Shown here piece after piece: positions 1-7,837 of a stretch of DNA of 24,831 nucleotides; the first letter of the stretch is position 1, and each line of letters starts with the position of its first letter. The position numbers and the translations under genes were made by a program. The notes below the pieces were generated by a model. It had not been told where the DNA came from and searched no databases. It saw only the letters and a list, made by a program, of their open reading frames with translations. Location of the stretch: NCBI GenBank assembly GCA_963621885.1, contig CAVFFT010000026.1, positions 1-24,831 of the forward strand, written 5' to 3'. Source of the stretch: UMGS1519 sp963621885 (GTDB lineage Bacteria; Actinomycetota; Coriobacteriia; Coriobacteriales; Eggerthellaceae).

Positions 1-110
1 AGTCTCATTTAACAAGTGAAATATTGAAATGTTGGCGTCGGACCCTCATGAGCTCACCTGTTGCGGCGACCTCATTTCGGAATCGTGCCGGCGCGACCCG
101 CGCTAACAAA

Positions 111-155
111 ACCGGGCGTTTTGCTCTCGCCAATCCGGGCGTTTCGCTCTCGCCA
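111..155 (-). repeat. Two tandem copies of a 23-bp intergenic repeat
   Basis: CCGGGCG recurs at 112-118 and 135-141, and CGCCA at 128-132 and 151-155, so the period is exactly 23 bp. Read on the minus strand each unit starts TGGCGAGAGC and ends ACGCCCGG. An array at 22985-23066 has the same period and the same TTGGCGAGA head. GGCG and CGCC within one unit could pair as a small hairpin. Confidence 0.75.
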
Positions 156-192
156 GCGCCCCCACCAGGTCGGCGCGAATCGTTCACGCCGA

Positions 193-227
193 GCCGGTGT
201 CGAATCCCCCTTTTGCCCGACACCGGC
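193..227 (-). terminator. Perfect 10-bp hairpin after fhs, possible terminator
   Basis: GCCGGTGTCG (193-202) and CGACACCGGC (218-227) are perfect reverse complements around a 15-nt loop. The hairpin lies 18 bp past the fhs stop codon, where a terminator is expected. There is no T-run after it on the minus strand, so it may act as an RNA-stabilising or factor-assisted end rather than a classical intrinsic terminator. Confidence 0.5.
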
Positions 228-244
228 AAGGCTTTCAGAAGCTC

Positions 245-1912
245 TTAGAACAGGCCGGAAATAACGCCCTTGTCGTCGACATCGATCTTGTGTGCCGACG
301 GATGCTTTCCCAGACCAGGCATCGTCATGATGTTGCCGGTCAGCGCAACGACAAAGCCCGCACCCGCGCTCACCTTCACCTGACGCACGGTAATGTTGAA
401 GCCACGCGGCGCGCCCAGCTTCGAAGCGTCGTCGCTGAAGGAGTACTGGGTCTTCGCCATGCACACCGGCATGTCGCCAAAGCCGAGCGACTCGAGCTTC
501 GTGATTTCCTTCTTCGCGGCCGGCTCGAAGACGACGCCATCGGCATGGTAGATGCGCTGCGCAATCGCCTCGATCTTCTCCGCGAGGCCCAGGTCGGCCT
601 CATAGCTGAACTGGAAATCGTTCGGCTCTTCGCACAGGCGCAGCACTTCCTCGGCCAGCGTGATGCCGCCTTCGCCACCCTTTGCCCAGACCTCGGAAAG
701 GGCCACATTGACGCCGAGCTCGCGGCACTTCTGCTCGATGAGCGCAAGTTCCGCCTCGGTGTCGGTTGGGAAGCGGTTGATAGCGACAACGCAGGGGAGC
801 TTGTACACCTGCGTGATGTTCTCCACGTGCTGGAGCAGATTCGGCAGACCCGCGGCAAGCGCGTCGAGGTTCTCCTCGTTGAGCTGGTCCTTTGCCACAC
901 CGCCGTGATTCTTGAGAGCGCGCGCTGTCGCGACGACCACAACCGCATCGGGCTTCAGATTCGCGAGGCGGCACTTGATGTCGAGGAATTTCTCCGCGCC
1001 CAGGTCGGCACCGAAGCCGGCCTCCGTGACCGTGTAATCGCCGAGCGCCATCGCCATGCGCGTCGCCATGATGGAGTTGCAGCCGTGGGCGATATTCGCG
1101 AACGGGCCGCCATGCACGAAAGCGGGCGTTCCCTCGAGCGTCTGCACGAGGTTCGGCTTGAGCGCGTCCTTCAAAAGGGCGGCCATTGCGCCCTCGGCCT
1201 GCAGGTCGTGAGCGGTCACCGGCTTGCCGTCGAAGGTGTAGGCAACGACGATGCGGCCCAAGCGCTCCTTGAGGTCGCGGATGCTCGTGGCGAGGCAGAA
1301 GATCGCCATTACTTCGGAAGCGACGGTGATGTCGAAGCCGTCTTCGCGCGGCACGCCATTCACGCGGCCGCCGAGGCCATCGACGATGTGGCGCAGCTGG
1401 CGGTCGTTCATGTCAACCACGCGCTTCCAGGTAATGGTGCGGGAATCGATGCCGAGCTCGTTGCCATGGTGAATATGCGCGTCAAGCAGCGCCGCGAGCA
1501 GGTTGTTCGCCGCGCCGATCGCATGGAAGTCGCCGGTGAAATGGAGGTTGATGTCCTCCATCGGGACCACCTGCGCGTATCCGCCGCCGGCAGCGCCGCC
1601 CTTGATGCCAAAGACGGGGCCGAGCGAAGGCTCACGCAGAGCGACAACGACCTTCTTGCCCAGACGCGAAAGCGCGTCCGAAAGGCCCACGGTCGTGGTC
1701 GTCTTTCCCTCACCCGCCGGCGTGGGGTTAATAGCCGTCACAAGGATAAGCTTGCCGGGCGTATATGATTTTTCCGACAGAAGGTTGTAGTCGACTTTCG
1801 CTTTGCGGTTTCCGTAAAGCTCGAGTGAGTCCGCGGGAATGCCAAGCTTATCCGCAATCTCACTAATAGGTGCCACCTTTGCCGCCTGGGCAATCTCAAT
1901 ATCGCTCAACAA
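245..1912 (-). CDS. fhs: Formate--tetrahydrofolate ligase
   Basis: This cytoplasmic enzyme joins formate to tetrahydrofolate using ATP, giving 10-formyl-THF for one-carbon metabolism and, in acetogens, the Wood-Ljungdahl methyl branch. The protein (about 555 aa, the family's normal length) has the P-loop TPAGEGKTTT near residues 64-73. The family segments REPSLGPVFGIKGGAAGGGYAQV, HAIGAANNLLAALLDAHI and TPAFVHGGPFANIAHGCNS are all intact. I chose the TTG at 1912 as start because AAAGGGG (1920-1926) lies 7 nt upstream and the protein then begins LSDIEIAQ, as relatives do; a TTG at 1954 would add 14 unconserved residues, and a second TTG at 1909 is possible. No other Wood-Ljungdahl gene is in the window. 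The coaX terminator lies upstream, so fhs probably has its own promoter in 1913-2062. I saw no THF riboswitch there. Confidence 0.97.
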   Translation of the reverse strand: MLSDIEIAQAAKVAPISEIADKLGIPADSLELYGNRKAKVDYNLLSEKSYTPGKLILVTAINPTPAGEGKTTTTVGLSDALSRLGKKVVVALREPSLGPVFGIKGGAAGGGYAQVVPMEDINLHFTGDFHAIGAANNLLAALLDAHIHHGNELGIDSRTITWKRVVDMNDRQLRHIVDGLGGRVNGVPREDGFDITVASEVMAIFCLATSIRDLKERLGRIVVAYTFDGKPVTAHDLQAEGAMAALLKDALKPNLVQTLEGTPAFVHGGPFANIAHGCNSIMATRMAMALGDYTVTEAGFGADLGAEKFLDIKCRLANLKPDAVVVVATARALKNHGGVAKDQLNEENLDALAAGLPNLLQHVENITQVYKLPCVVAINRFPTDTEAELALIEQKCRELGVNVALSEVWAKGGEGGITLAEEVLRLCEEPNDFQFSYEADLGLAEKIEAIAQRIYHADGVVFEPAAKKEITKLESLGFGDMPVCMAKTQYSFSDDASKLGAPRGFNITVRQVKVSAGAGFVVALTGNIMTMPGLGKHPSAHKIDVDDKGVISGLF

Positions 1913-1919
1913 CTTAAAG

Positions 1920-1926
1920 CCCCTTT
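1920..1926 (-). promoter_or_regulatory. Ribosome binding site selecting the fhs TTG start
   Basis: AAAGGGG on the minus strand sits 7 nt before the TTG at 1912. It favours that start over the in-frame TTG at 1954, which has no comparable site. Confidence 0.6.
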
Positions 1927-2062
1927 CGACCGTCTCCCGTTCCAGTGCGAACAACGTGGCCCACGCTCAAACGGCGCGCCCAAGCGGCGCGCTTGCTTGC
2001 CTGCCAGCCGGCAAACCGCGCTTCTGCATCGTCCTCATGCAGCACGCTTCCGCCTTGCAAAC

Positions 2063-2095
2063 AAAAAAAGCCCGATGGGGCAAACCCGTCGGGCT
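2063..2095 (-). terminator. Intrinsic terminator of coaX
   Basis: On the minus strand AGCCCGA and TCGGGCT form a 7-bp stem with further GG/CC pairing inside, followed directly by a run of seven T (2069 down to 2063). It ends the coaX transcript before fhs, so the two minus-strand genes are probably separate units. Confidence 0.9.
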
Positions 2096-2119
2096 CAACC
2101 TCGCTGTTCAACAGCCAGT

Positions 2120-2890
2120 CTACTTGCCTTGCCGATCGAAAATCATGCGAATTCCCTGCAAGGTCAATTCCGGGTTGGTTGCGGTAATGATGTTCGTAAG
2201 CTTTGCCATTGTCGGCGCGAGACCGCCGGTCGCAACGACCTTCGCCTTGTAGCCCAACTGGGCCTCGATGCGGCGCACGAGACCTTCCACGCGCTCCACT
2301 TCGCCATAGACAATGCCCACCTGCATGGCCTTCGTCGTGTTGCGTCCAATGGCAACCTTCGGGTCGACAAGCTCCACCTGCGGCAGCAGCGCCGTCTTGC
2401 TGAAAAGCGCCTCCATCGACGACATGACACCCGGAGCGATAACGCCGCCGACAAAGCATCCGTCCTTGTCGATGACCTCGATGTTTGTCGCCGTGCCAAA
2501 GTCGACCACAATCACCGGCGCGCCATAAAGCGCCCGAGCGGCAACGGCATCGGCCACACGGTCGGCGCCAAGAATACTCTTGCGGTAGTTCGTCACATCG
2601 ATCATGTCGCCCGCGGTCTTCACGCTAATGTCAAGCGCGTCGAGACCGAACATCGTGCGACCGACCTTCATCCACATGTGCTTCAGCGCGGGAACGACGG
2701 TGGCAAGGGCAAGACCGTCGATGGCAGCAAGGTCCACCTTCTCCATGGAAAGAAGGCCATGGAGCGTGATCCGCAGTTCGTCGGAAGACTTGGCGCTATC
2801 GGAAGAGATGCGCCACATATGCTTCATTTTCTCGCCCTCGAACAGGCCGAGCGTTGTTTGGGTATTGCCGACATCAATGGCAAGCAGCAT
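2120..2890 (-). CDS. coaX: Type III pantothenate kinase
   Basis: It phosphorylates pantothenate, the first step of coenzyme A synthesis. The type III (CoaX) form belongs to the ASKHA fold and does not respond to CoA feedback as type I does. The 256-aa product is the usual length. It shows the N-terminal phosphate-binding motif AIDVGNTQT (residues 4-12), GADR (108-111) with the following VADAVAA, and DFGTATN (130-136), all typical of the family. The ATG at 2890 is preceded 6 nt upstream by GGAAGGG. Longer in-frame starts up to 3007 would run into the response regulator gene and precede the conserved N-terminus, so I rejected them. It is divergent from the two-component system across 98 bp and has its own terminator at 2063-2095. 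Confidence 0.96.
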   Translation of the reverse strand: MLLAIDVGNTQTTLGLFEGEKMKHMWRISSDSAKSSDELRITLHGLLSMEKVDLAAIDGLALATVVPALKHMWMKVGRTMFGLDALDISVKTAGDMIDVTNYRKSILGADRVADAVAARALYGAPVIVVDFGTATNIEVIDKDGCFVGGVIAPGVMSSMEALFSKTALLPQVELVDPKVAIGRNTTKAMQVGIVYGEVERVEGLVRRIEAQLGYKAKVVATGGLAPTMAKLTNIITATNPELTLQGIRMIFDRQGK

Positions 2891-2988
2891 GTCGTACCCT
2901 TCCATTCGGTAACACTTCTTTCGGCTGATAATTTCGCCGAATCGCAATGCTATCATACCTTGCACGGCAATAACGACGAAAGACAAGC
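2891..2988. promoter_or_regulatory. Shared divergent promoter region, coaX / response regulator
   Basis: This 98-bp gap separates two divergent genes, so it must carry or closely adjoin both promoters. CCCTTCC at 2897-2903 is the coaX ribosome binding site read from the plus strand. TATCAT at 2951-2956 is a possible -10 for the plus-strand operon (ATGATA on the other strand). I could not identify convincing -35 elements. Confidence 0.45.
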
Positions 2989-3681
2989 ATGGGTGAAGCG
3001 CAGGCAAATATCCTGTTGGTTGACGACGAGGAATCGATCACCGATTTCGTTGGCTATGCCCTCCGGCGCAACGGATACGCCGTCGACGTGGCTGCGGACG
3101 GAATAACGGCGCAAGATCTTTCCGACGCGAACGACTACGACCTCTATATCCTCGACATCATGCTTCCGGGCATCGATGGCTATGAGCTTTGCCGCCATAT
3201 TCGCGAGCACTCACAGGCGCCCATCCTTTTCCTTTCCGCACGCGACAAGGAACTCGACAAGGTGATTGGCCTCGAGATCGGTGGCGACGATTACCTCGCG
3301 AAGCCCTTCGGCCTGCGCGAACTGGTTGCCCGCATCCATGCGCTTCTCCGTCGCACATCGCACGAGCCGGCGCCTGACACGAACGCCATTTCCGCCGCGG
3401 GAATCACGATCGATGAGGACGCGCATATCGCGAAGGGGCCGCAAGGGCCCATTCAACTGACCCCACGCGAGTTCGAGCTGCTCGCTTGTCTCGTGAAGAA
3501 CGCCGGCAAGGTGCTGAGCCGCGAAGAGCTCCTACGTGAAGCCTGGGGCTGGGAATACCTGACCGAAAGCAAGACGGTCGACACGCACATCAAGCGACTG
3601 CGTGACAAGCTCGCGGAATCGGGAAACGACCCGCAGCTCGTCGAGACGGTGCGCGGCTACGGATACCGCTTCAGATCGTAG
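2989..3681 (+). CDS. OmpR/PhoB-family response regulator
   Basis: This is the DNA-binding half of a two-component system. The 230-aa protein has an N-terminal receiver domain (about residues 6-122) with the acidic pair Asp12-Asp13, phospho-acceptor Asp56 (LYILDIMLP), switch Ser83 and Lys105 (LAKPF). A winged-helix DNA-binding domain follows (about 134-230) with LTPREFELL, VLSREELL and the recognition-helix region TVDTHIKRLRDKL, ending VRGYGYRF as in the family. All receiver catalytic residues are present, so it should be phosphorylatable. The ATG at 2989 has a weak purine-rich stretch (GAAAGA) upstream. The histidine kinase starts 8 nt after its stop, so the two are surely co-transcribed. The regulated genes cannot be told from sequence. 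Confidence 0.95.
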   Translation: MGEAQANILLVDDEESITDFVGYALRRNGYAVDVAADGITAQDLSDANDYDLYILDIMLPGIDGYELCRHIREHSQAPILFLSARDKELDKVIGLEIGGDDYLAKPFGLRELVARIHALLRRTSHEPAPDTNAISAAGITIDEDAHIAKGPQGPIQLTPREFELLACLVKNAGKVLSREELLREAWGWEYLTESKTVDTHIKRLRDKLAESGNDPQLVETVRGYGYRFRS

Positions 3682-3688
3682 GCGCACA

Positions 3689-4723
3689 GTGCAGCGTTTC
3701 CAAACCCAATTCGCCATCATCGCGACACTCCTCGTGCTGGGGATGCTCCTACTTTTCTGCGGCTATGTTGTTATCGCCGAAGGCGCACACCCGCGCATTT
3801 TCCAGATTCTTGTGCCCCTTTGCCTGATCAATCTCGGCATCGCCTTCTACCTGGGGCATGTGCTCGCGCAACCTCTTAACGAAACGCAGGAACGCATGCG
3901 CGACTGGCTCGCCGCAAACAAACGCCCCTTGCCGCGTTCTTCCAAACTCAGAGGCTTTCGGGAAGCGCGCCTCATCTCGCAGGACGCCGATGCCCTCATC
4001 GAGCTTGACGAAAAGCAACGCCGCCATCTGGAAATGCTGGAAGCACGGCAGATGGACTTCATTCGCGACGTGGCCCACGAGCTGCGCACGCCCCTCACCG
4101 CCATCCACGGCGACGCCGAGCTGCTTAACGACCCGGAGCTTCCTCCGGAGCTGCATGAGAAGTTCCGCATGAACATCATTCGCGAAAGCGAACGGCTCAC
4201 GCGACTCACGCATGACCTCACAACGCTGATCAGCGCCCGCGACGATGACGTTGAGGCGCAGCGGGAGGATATCGACCTGCGCGAGGCGGCCGAACTGGCG
4301 GCCGGGTCGCTTTCGCCCATTTTGCGTGACCACGAAGTCGAGGTGCTGATTGAAGGCGACGCGCCCATCGTGTCATGCAACCCCGATAAGCTCGAAGAGG
4401 TCATTTCCAACCTCATCGACAACGCGAACCGCTTCGTCAGCAAAGGCGGGCATATCCGCATCGTGCTGAGTGAAGAAGCGGGGGACGCGGTTCTTAAGGT
4501 GATTGACGACGGCCCGGGATTCGGCGACGTCGAACCGCGCATGCTTTTCGAGCGCTTTTACCGCACCGACTTCTCGCGCTCCCGCAACCAGGGCGGCTCG
4601 GGGCTTGGACTCGCGATCGTCAAGGGCATCGTGGAATCGTATGGCGGCTCGGTTGATGCGGCCAATCTTCCCGAAGGCGGCGCCTGCTTCACCGTGCGCA
4701 TTCCGGCAGCGCAAAGCAAATAG
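3689..4723 (+). CDS. Sensor histidine kinase, two transmembrane segments
   Basis: This is the membrane sensor partner of the response regulator just upstream. Taking the GTG at 3689 (AGG 6 nt before it, 8 nt after the regulator's stop) gives 344 aa. Transmembrane helices lie at about residues 7-30 and 37-59, separated by only about six residues, so almost no extracytoplasmic sensor domain exists. A HAMP-like linker runs from about 60 to 110. The H-box DVAHELRTPLTAIHG contains the phospho-acceptor His130. The ATPase domain has the N-box NLIDNANRF (241-249), G1 DDGPGFG (273-279) and G2 GGSGLGLAI (302-310). An in-frame start at 3602 would overlap the regulator by 80 bp and add residues unlike a kinase N-terminus. 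The short loop suggests sensing inside the membrane or through a partner protein; the signal is unknown. Confidence 0.94.
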   Translation: MQRFQTQFAIIATLLVLGMLLLFCGYVVIAEGAHPRIFQILVPLCLINLGIAFYLGHVLAQPLNETQERMRDWLAANKRPLPRSSKLRGFREARLISQDADALIELDEKQRRHLEMLEARQMDFIRDVAHELRTPLTAIHGDAELLNDPELPPELHEKFRMNIIRESERLTRLTHDLTTLISARDDDVEAQREDIDLREAAELAAGSLSPILRDHEVEVLIEGDAPIVSCNPDKLEEVISNLIDNANRFVSKGGHIRIVLSEEAGDAVLKVIDDGPGFGDVEPRMLFERFYRTDFSRSRNQGGSGLGLAIVKGIVESYGGSVDAANLPEGGACFTVRIPAAQSK

Positions 4724-4893
4724 ACGGTCAAGTCGCATCGGTCTGACAGCTGGCAAGCTGCCGAGCGAGACGCGCGCCCCACCCGGCTGCGGCGACCGAA
4801 CTGCGCGCCCCGCGACACGCAACGAGCGAACGACTCCGCCAAATACATTCCGGCAGCATAAGCCTTATCTACCTGCGGGGACCGAAGCCAACT

Positions 4894-5529
4894 CTACTTG
4901 CCCGCAGCGTTCGCGAGTAGGCCTTTCGTATGCAAATCCAACTGCAGGCTCAGCATGTCGGCTATCTCTTCGGGCTTTGCGGCAGGATCGGCGCCGTCGT
5001 AGCCGCACAGCCAATCCATCACGATAAGAACGCTCGCATACTGGCAGTACAGCGCCGCCGATTCTATTTCGCTCGATGCGACGAACACGCCTGCCGCATC
5101 CACCCGGGCGCGCATATGCGAAAGCAGTGCCGCATGCAGCGTGTCGTAGAAGATGCCCCGCAGAAGGCGGCGGCCCGAATTGTTGAGCAAGGGCACGAGC
5201 GTTTCGCGAACGGCATACACCTGGTTTGCGACATACACAAACAGGTCGTGAACGTCTTCGGTTTCCAGCGCCGACACGAGCGTGTTTTCCGTCAGCATCG
5301 GAAGACGCTTGCGGCACAGGTACTCCAACAGGTCGTTCATGGTGTCGAAGTGGTAGTAGAAAGTCTGACGATCGACGCCGGCGCGGGTGGTCACGGCACG
5401 CACCGTCACTTTTGCAAGGGACATTTCGCGCATGAGCTGTTCAAGCGCCTCGGCAAGCGCCTGCTTCGTGCGCTCGGACTTCGCGAGCTTGCGATTCTCC
5501 GCCTGGTCAGCCTTCTTTTCGCGCGCCAT
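4894..5529 (-). CDS. TetR/AcrR-family transcriptional regulator
   Basis: This is a dimeric helix-turn-helix repressor of 211 aa. The N-terminal DNA-binding domain covers about residues 18-66, with the turn region VTVRAVTTRAGVDRQTFYYHF (40-61), characteristic of TetR proteins. The C-terminal helical half (about 75-205) looks like the ligand/dimer domain of the YhgD/DhaS type, judged by general pattern only. I chose the ATG at 5529 because GGAAGG lies 8 nt upstream; the longer frame to 5616 adds an unconserved leader. It is divergent from the YhgE/Pip gene, and TetR regulators next to yhgE are common in Gram-positive bacteria, so it probably represses pip and perhaps itself. Candidate operators lie at 5710-5723 and 5733-5744, and an inverted repeat lies at 5569-5596. 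Confidence 0.93.
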   Translation of the reverse strand: MAREKKADQAENRKLAKSERTKQALAEALEQLMREMSLAKVTVRAVTTRAGVDRQTFYYHFDTMNDLLEYLCRKRLPMLTENTLVSALETEDVHDLFVYVANQVYAVRETLVPLLNNSGRRLLRGIFYDTLHAALLSHMRARVDAAGVFVASSEIESAALYCQYASVLIVMDWLCGYDGADPAAKPEEIADMLSLQLDLHTKGLLANAAGK

Positions 5530-5568
5530 CTTGCCGCCTTCCAATAGCCTCGTCCCCTGCATACGCGC

Positions 5569-5596
5569 TCCGCTTTGCATGCATGCGTAAAGCGGA
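5569..5596. promoter_or_regulatory. Inverted repeat upstream of the TetR gene
   Basis: TCCGCTTT (5569-5576) and AAAGCGGA (5589-5596) are perfect 8-bp inverted arms around a 12-bp centre that contains TGCATGCA. It lies 40 bp before the regulator's start codon. It could be an operator for autoregulation or a hairpin in the 5' leader; no T-run follows it. Confidence 0.45.
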
Positions 5597-5709
5597 ATGC
5601 CCGTGCAAACCACCACGCTCGCTCAAGCGTTTTCCCACACAAAATGTTGCTCTTTTGAGCGCAACTCCGTTTTCATACGCTTATCGAAAAGTGTCTATTG
5701 TCTCGTAGT

Positions 5710-5744
5710 CATACACCCGTATGCTCTCTTTTATACAAGTGTAT
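5710..5744. promoter_or_regulatory. Pair of palindromes, candidate TetR operators of pip
   Basis: CATACACCCGTATG (5710-5723) has 5-bp arms CATAC/GTATG, and ATACAAGTGTAT (5733-5744) has 5-bp arms ATACA/TGTAT. Their centres are 22 bp apart, about two helical turns, so two dimers could bind one face of the DNA. They lie 30-64 bp before the pip start codon, in an AT-rich stretch with possible -10 sequences (TATACA, TATCAT). Binding by the adjacent TetR protein is an inference. Confidence 0.5.
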
Positions 5745-5773
5745 CATTTCCCTGTTCAGAGCGAGAGAATCAT

Positions 5774-7837
5774 ATGTTCGAAATAGTGAAAGACGCGTTC
5801 AAGACCGCCTTCAAGAAACCTCTCACCTACTTCGCGCTTATTGGTGTTCCCGTTGTTGTGTGCTGCTTTGGCCTGCTGTATTTCAGCACCTTCATGAATC
5901 CTTACGAGCGCATGAAAGATTTGCCAGTCGCCATCATCAATGAGGATGCCGGCTGCACGGTTGATAACGAGGAGAAGAACTACGGTGACGAGCTCGTTGA
6001 TTCCATTCTCGAAACGGACAGCGTGAAATGGGTGCAAGAGAACGCCGAGTTGTACGAATCGGGACTGGAAAATAGCGACTACTTCATGGCCGTCGTCATT
6101 CCTTCCGATTTCTCGGAGAAGGTAAGCGCCGGTGAGACCAGGAATCCCGAGCAGGCCGACATCATCTTCTACAAGAACGTGCGCAAGAACTATATGCTGT
6201 CGACCATGTCTTCGAAAATCGAATCGGCATTGCGCGAGAAGGTGAACAACAAGATCACCGAGCAATACGCCACCGCGTATCTGAAAGGCCTGGAAGATGC
6301 CGGAGAAGGCTTCGGCGACGCGGCTGACGGAGCGGGCGAGCTCGCTGAAGGGCTTGATACCGCAAGCGACGCGGCGGACAAATTGAGCAGCGGTGCCTCG
6401 TCACTTTCCGACGGCACCACATCCCTGCAAGACGGCATCACCACGCTGGCCGATGGCCTTTCGACCTTGAATGCAAGCAGCGAGAGTTTGACGAGCGGAT
6501 CCACGCAGGTCAAAGAGGGTATCGAGAAGCTTGCTGACGGCAGCAAAACCTACGCACAAACCTTGAGTGACAAGCAATCCGAACTCGCCGAACCCTTCGG
6601 CGGCGACCCGACCGACGCTACCACCGCCTTGAAAGAGCAATACGCCAAAGCACTGCAGGAATACGCGACCAATATCGTGATTGCGGCAAAGACCGGCCAG
6701 AATCCCAGTGACGTTGACAGCTCCGCCGTCACCACGGCTGTCACCGCGCTCGCCCAGGCGAGTTCCGCCGCAGGCGCCTATCAAGCACTCGGCACGGCAG
6801 CCGACGGTTTCTCTTCCCTTGAGGAAGGAGGCGAAACGCTTTCCAACAGCTATTCCGGGCTTGACGAGGGCATTTCCACCTACACCGATGCGGTAAGCCA
6901 GCTTGCCGCCGGCGCGGAATCCGCCCAGGAGGGTGCTGAAACGCTCGCCAACGGAGCAAGCAAGCTCGAAAGCGGAACGAAGTCGCTGGAAGACGGATTG
7001 GAAAGCGCGAAGGATGGCGCCAATACGCTTTCCGACAGCCTATCCGAAGGTCAGCAAACGATCGATGATGCCATGACCGCCTCGGTTGAAGACACCGCGA
7101 GCTACATCGCCGACCCCGTCGACGTTTCGGACGACGCCTATGGCGACCTGGACAGCTTTGGCTACGGCTTCGCGCCCCTGTTCCTGAGTCTTTGCCTCTG
7201 GCTCGGATCGCTGATGATCTTCTTCGTGTTCGACGCCTTCCCTTCGCGGAAGTATCTGGGCGCCAGCCGCTTCCGCGTCATCTTTGGTCGTTGGCCGCTC
7301 TACGCCATCCTGTCCGCGTTGAACGCCACGGCGGCTTGCGCGGGCGCGCTGGCTCTGGGCTTGCCAACCACGAATTTCAATCTGCTTGTACTGCTGTTCG
7401 TTGTGGATGCGTTCGTTTTCCTGTGCATCCTGCAGCTGCTTAATCTGTTCGACACCGCCGGTAAGGCGCTGAGCGTGTTGCTGATTATCTTCCAAATCGT
7501 GTGCTGCTCGGGCACGCTGCCCGCAGTACTTGGTTCCGACTTCGCACAAACGCTCGGACCCTGGCTGCCCTTCTATTACTCAATCGACGCATTCCGCGAA
7601 ATCATGAGTGGTGGCATGACGGATGTCGTGCTCCACGACATGAGCATGCTGTTGGTGTACGCGGTCATTGCGGTGGCGCTATCGCTGCTCACCTACCCCA
7701 TCGCTTTGAAGGCAAAGCTCCGCCGCGACCGCGACACCCTCCGCGAACTGAGCGGTCAGGATATTACGAGTTCCTCCGACGCGAGAAGCGGCAAGCGCCA
7801 AGCGCGACACCAAAGGCCGCAAGCGCAATTGCAATAG
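5774..7837 (+). CDS. YhgE/Pip-family membrane protein
   Basis: This belongs to the YhgE/Pip family (phage infection protein-like, ABC-2-type membrane fold). Members are membrane proteins with a large extracytoplasmic region; some act as phage receptors and others may export substrates. The 687-aa protein has one N-terminal transmembrane helix (about 18-38) followed by the family signature DLPVAIINEDAG. A long extracytoplasmic part (about 40-460) carries a helical region of repeated L-x-x-G/S-A-x-x-L-x-D-G units (about 180-260 and 350-420). Five transmembrane helices lie at about 466-487, 506-530, 535-556, 562-580 and 622-643. The ATG at 5774 has GCGAGAG 6 nt upstream; the longer frame to 5597 crosses the promoter region. 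The C-terminus (about 664-687) is basic and Gln-rich and is encoded inside the 3' end of the adhesin gene on the other strand, so it may be a recently acquired extension. It is divergent from, and probably controlled by, the TetR protein. Confidence 0.93.
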   Translation: MFEIVKDAFKTAFKKPLTYFALIGVPVVVCCFGLLYFSTFMNPYERMKDLPVAIINEDAGCTVDNEEKNYGDELVDSILETDSVKWVQENAELYESGLENSDYFMAVVIPSDFSEKVSAGETRNPEQADIIFYKNVRKNYMLSTMSSKIESALREKVNNKITEQYATAYLKGLEDAGEGFGDAADGAGELAEGLDTASDAADKLSSGASSLSDGTTSLQDGITTLADGLSTLNASSESLTSGSTQVKEGIEKLADGSKTYAQTLSDKQSELAEPFGGDPTDATTALKEQYAKALQEYATNIVIAAKTGQNPSDVDSSAVTTAVTALAQASSAAGAYQALGTAADGFSSLEEGGETLSNSYSGLDEGISTYTDAVSQLAAGAESAQEGAETLANGASKLESGTKSLEDGLESAKDGANTLSDSLSEGQQTIDDAMTASVEDTASYIADPVDVSDDAYGDLDSFGYGFAPLFLSLCLWLGSLMIFFVFDAFPSRKYLGASRFRVIFGRWPLYAILSALNATAACAGALALGLPTTNFNLLVLLFVVDAFVFLCILQLLNLFDTAGKALSVLLIIFQIVCCSGTLPAVLGSDFAQTLGPWLPFYYSIDAFREIMSGGMTDVVLHDMSMLLVYAVIAVALSLLTYPIALKAKLRRDRDTLRELSGQDITSSSDARSGKRQARHQRPQAQLQ

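Larger units (their letters stand above)
1..244. other. Intergenic region downstream of fhs
   Basis: I see no gene here; the short reading frames have no recognisable product and no good ribosome binding site. The region holds two copies of a 23-bp repeat (about 111-155) and a strong hairpin (193-227), both described separately. Whatever lies to the left is outside the window. Confidence 0.7.

Noticed and set aside
193..227. GGTGTCGAATCCCCC looks like the T-arm of a tRNA
   Set aside because: The 5-bp T-stem does not pair correctly, no acceptor or anticodon arm surrounds it, and the sequence is better explained by the perfect 10-bp hairpin.
197..1768. Long plus-strand reading frame (523 aa) opposite fhs
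   Set aside because: It is the antisense shadow of fhs in a GC-rich genome; composition is Arg/His/Ala-rich and it has no recognisable domain.
1913..2062. Possible THF riboswitch before fhs
   Set aside because: The leader has only GC-rich inverted pieces (GCGCGCC) and none of the conserved THF-riboswitch core that I know.
4724..4893. Terminator between the convergent kinase and TetR genes
   Set aside because: Only a 5-bp stem (CAGCT/AGCTG near 4747-4760) without a T-run was found, too weak to call.
5641..5690. GTTGC...GCAAC hairpin with nearby T-runs before pip as a terminator
   Set aside because: The stem is short and can be drawn in two ways, and it lies between divergent promoters where a terminator is not expected.
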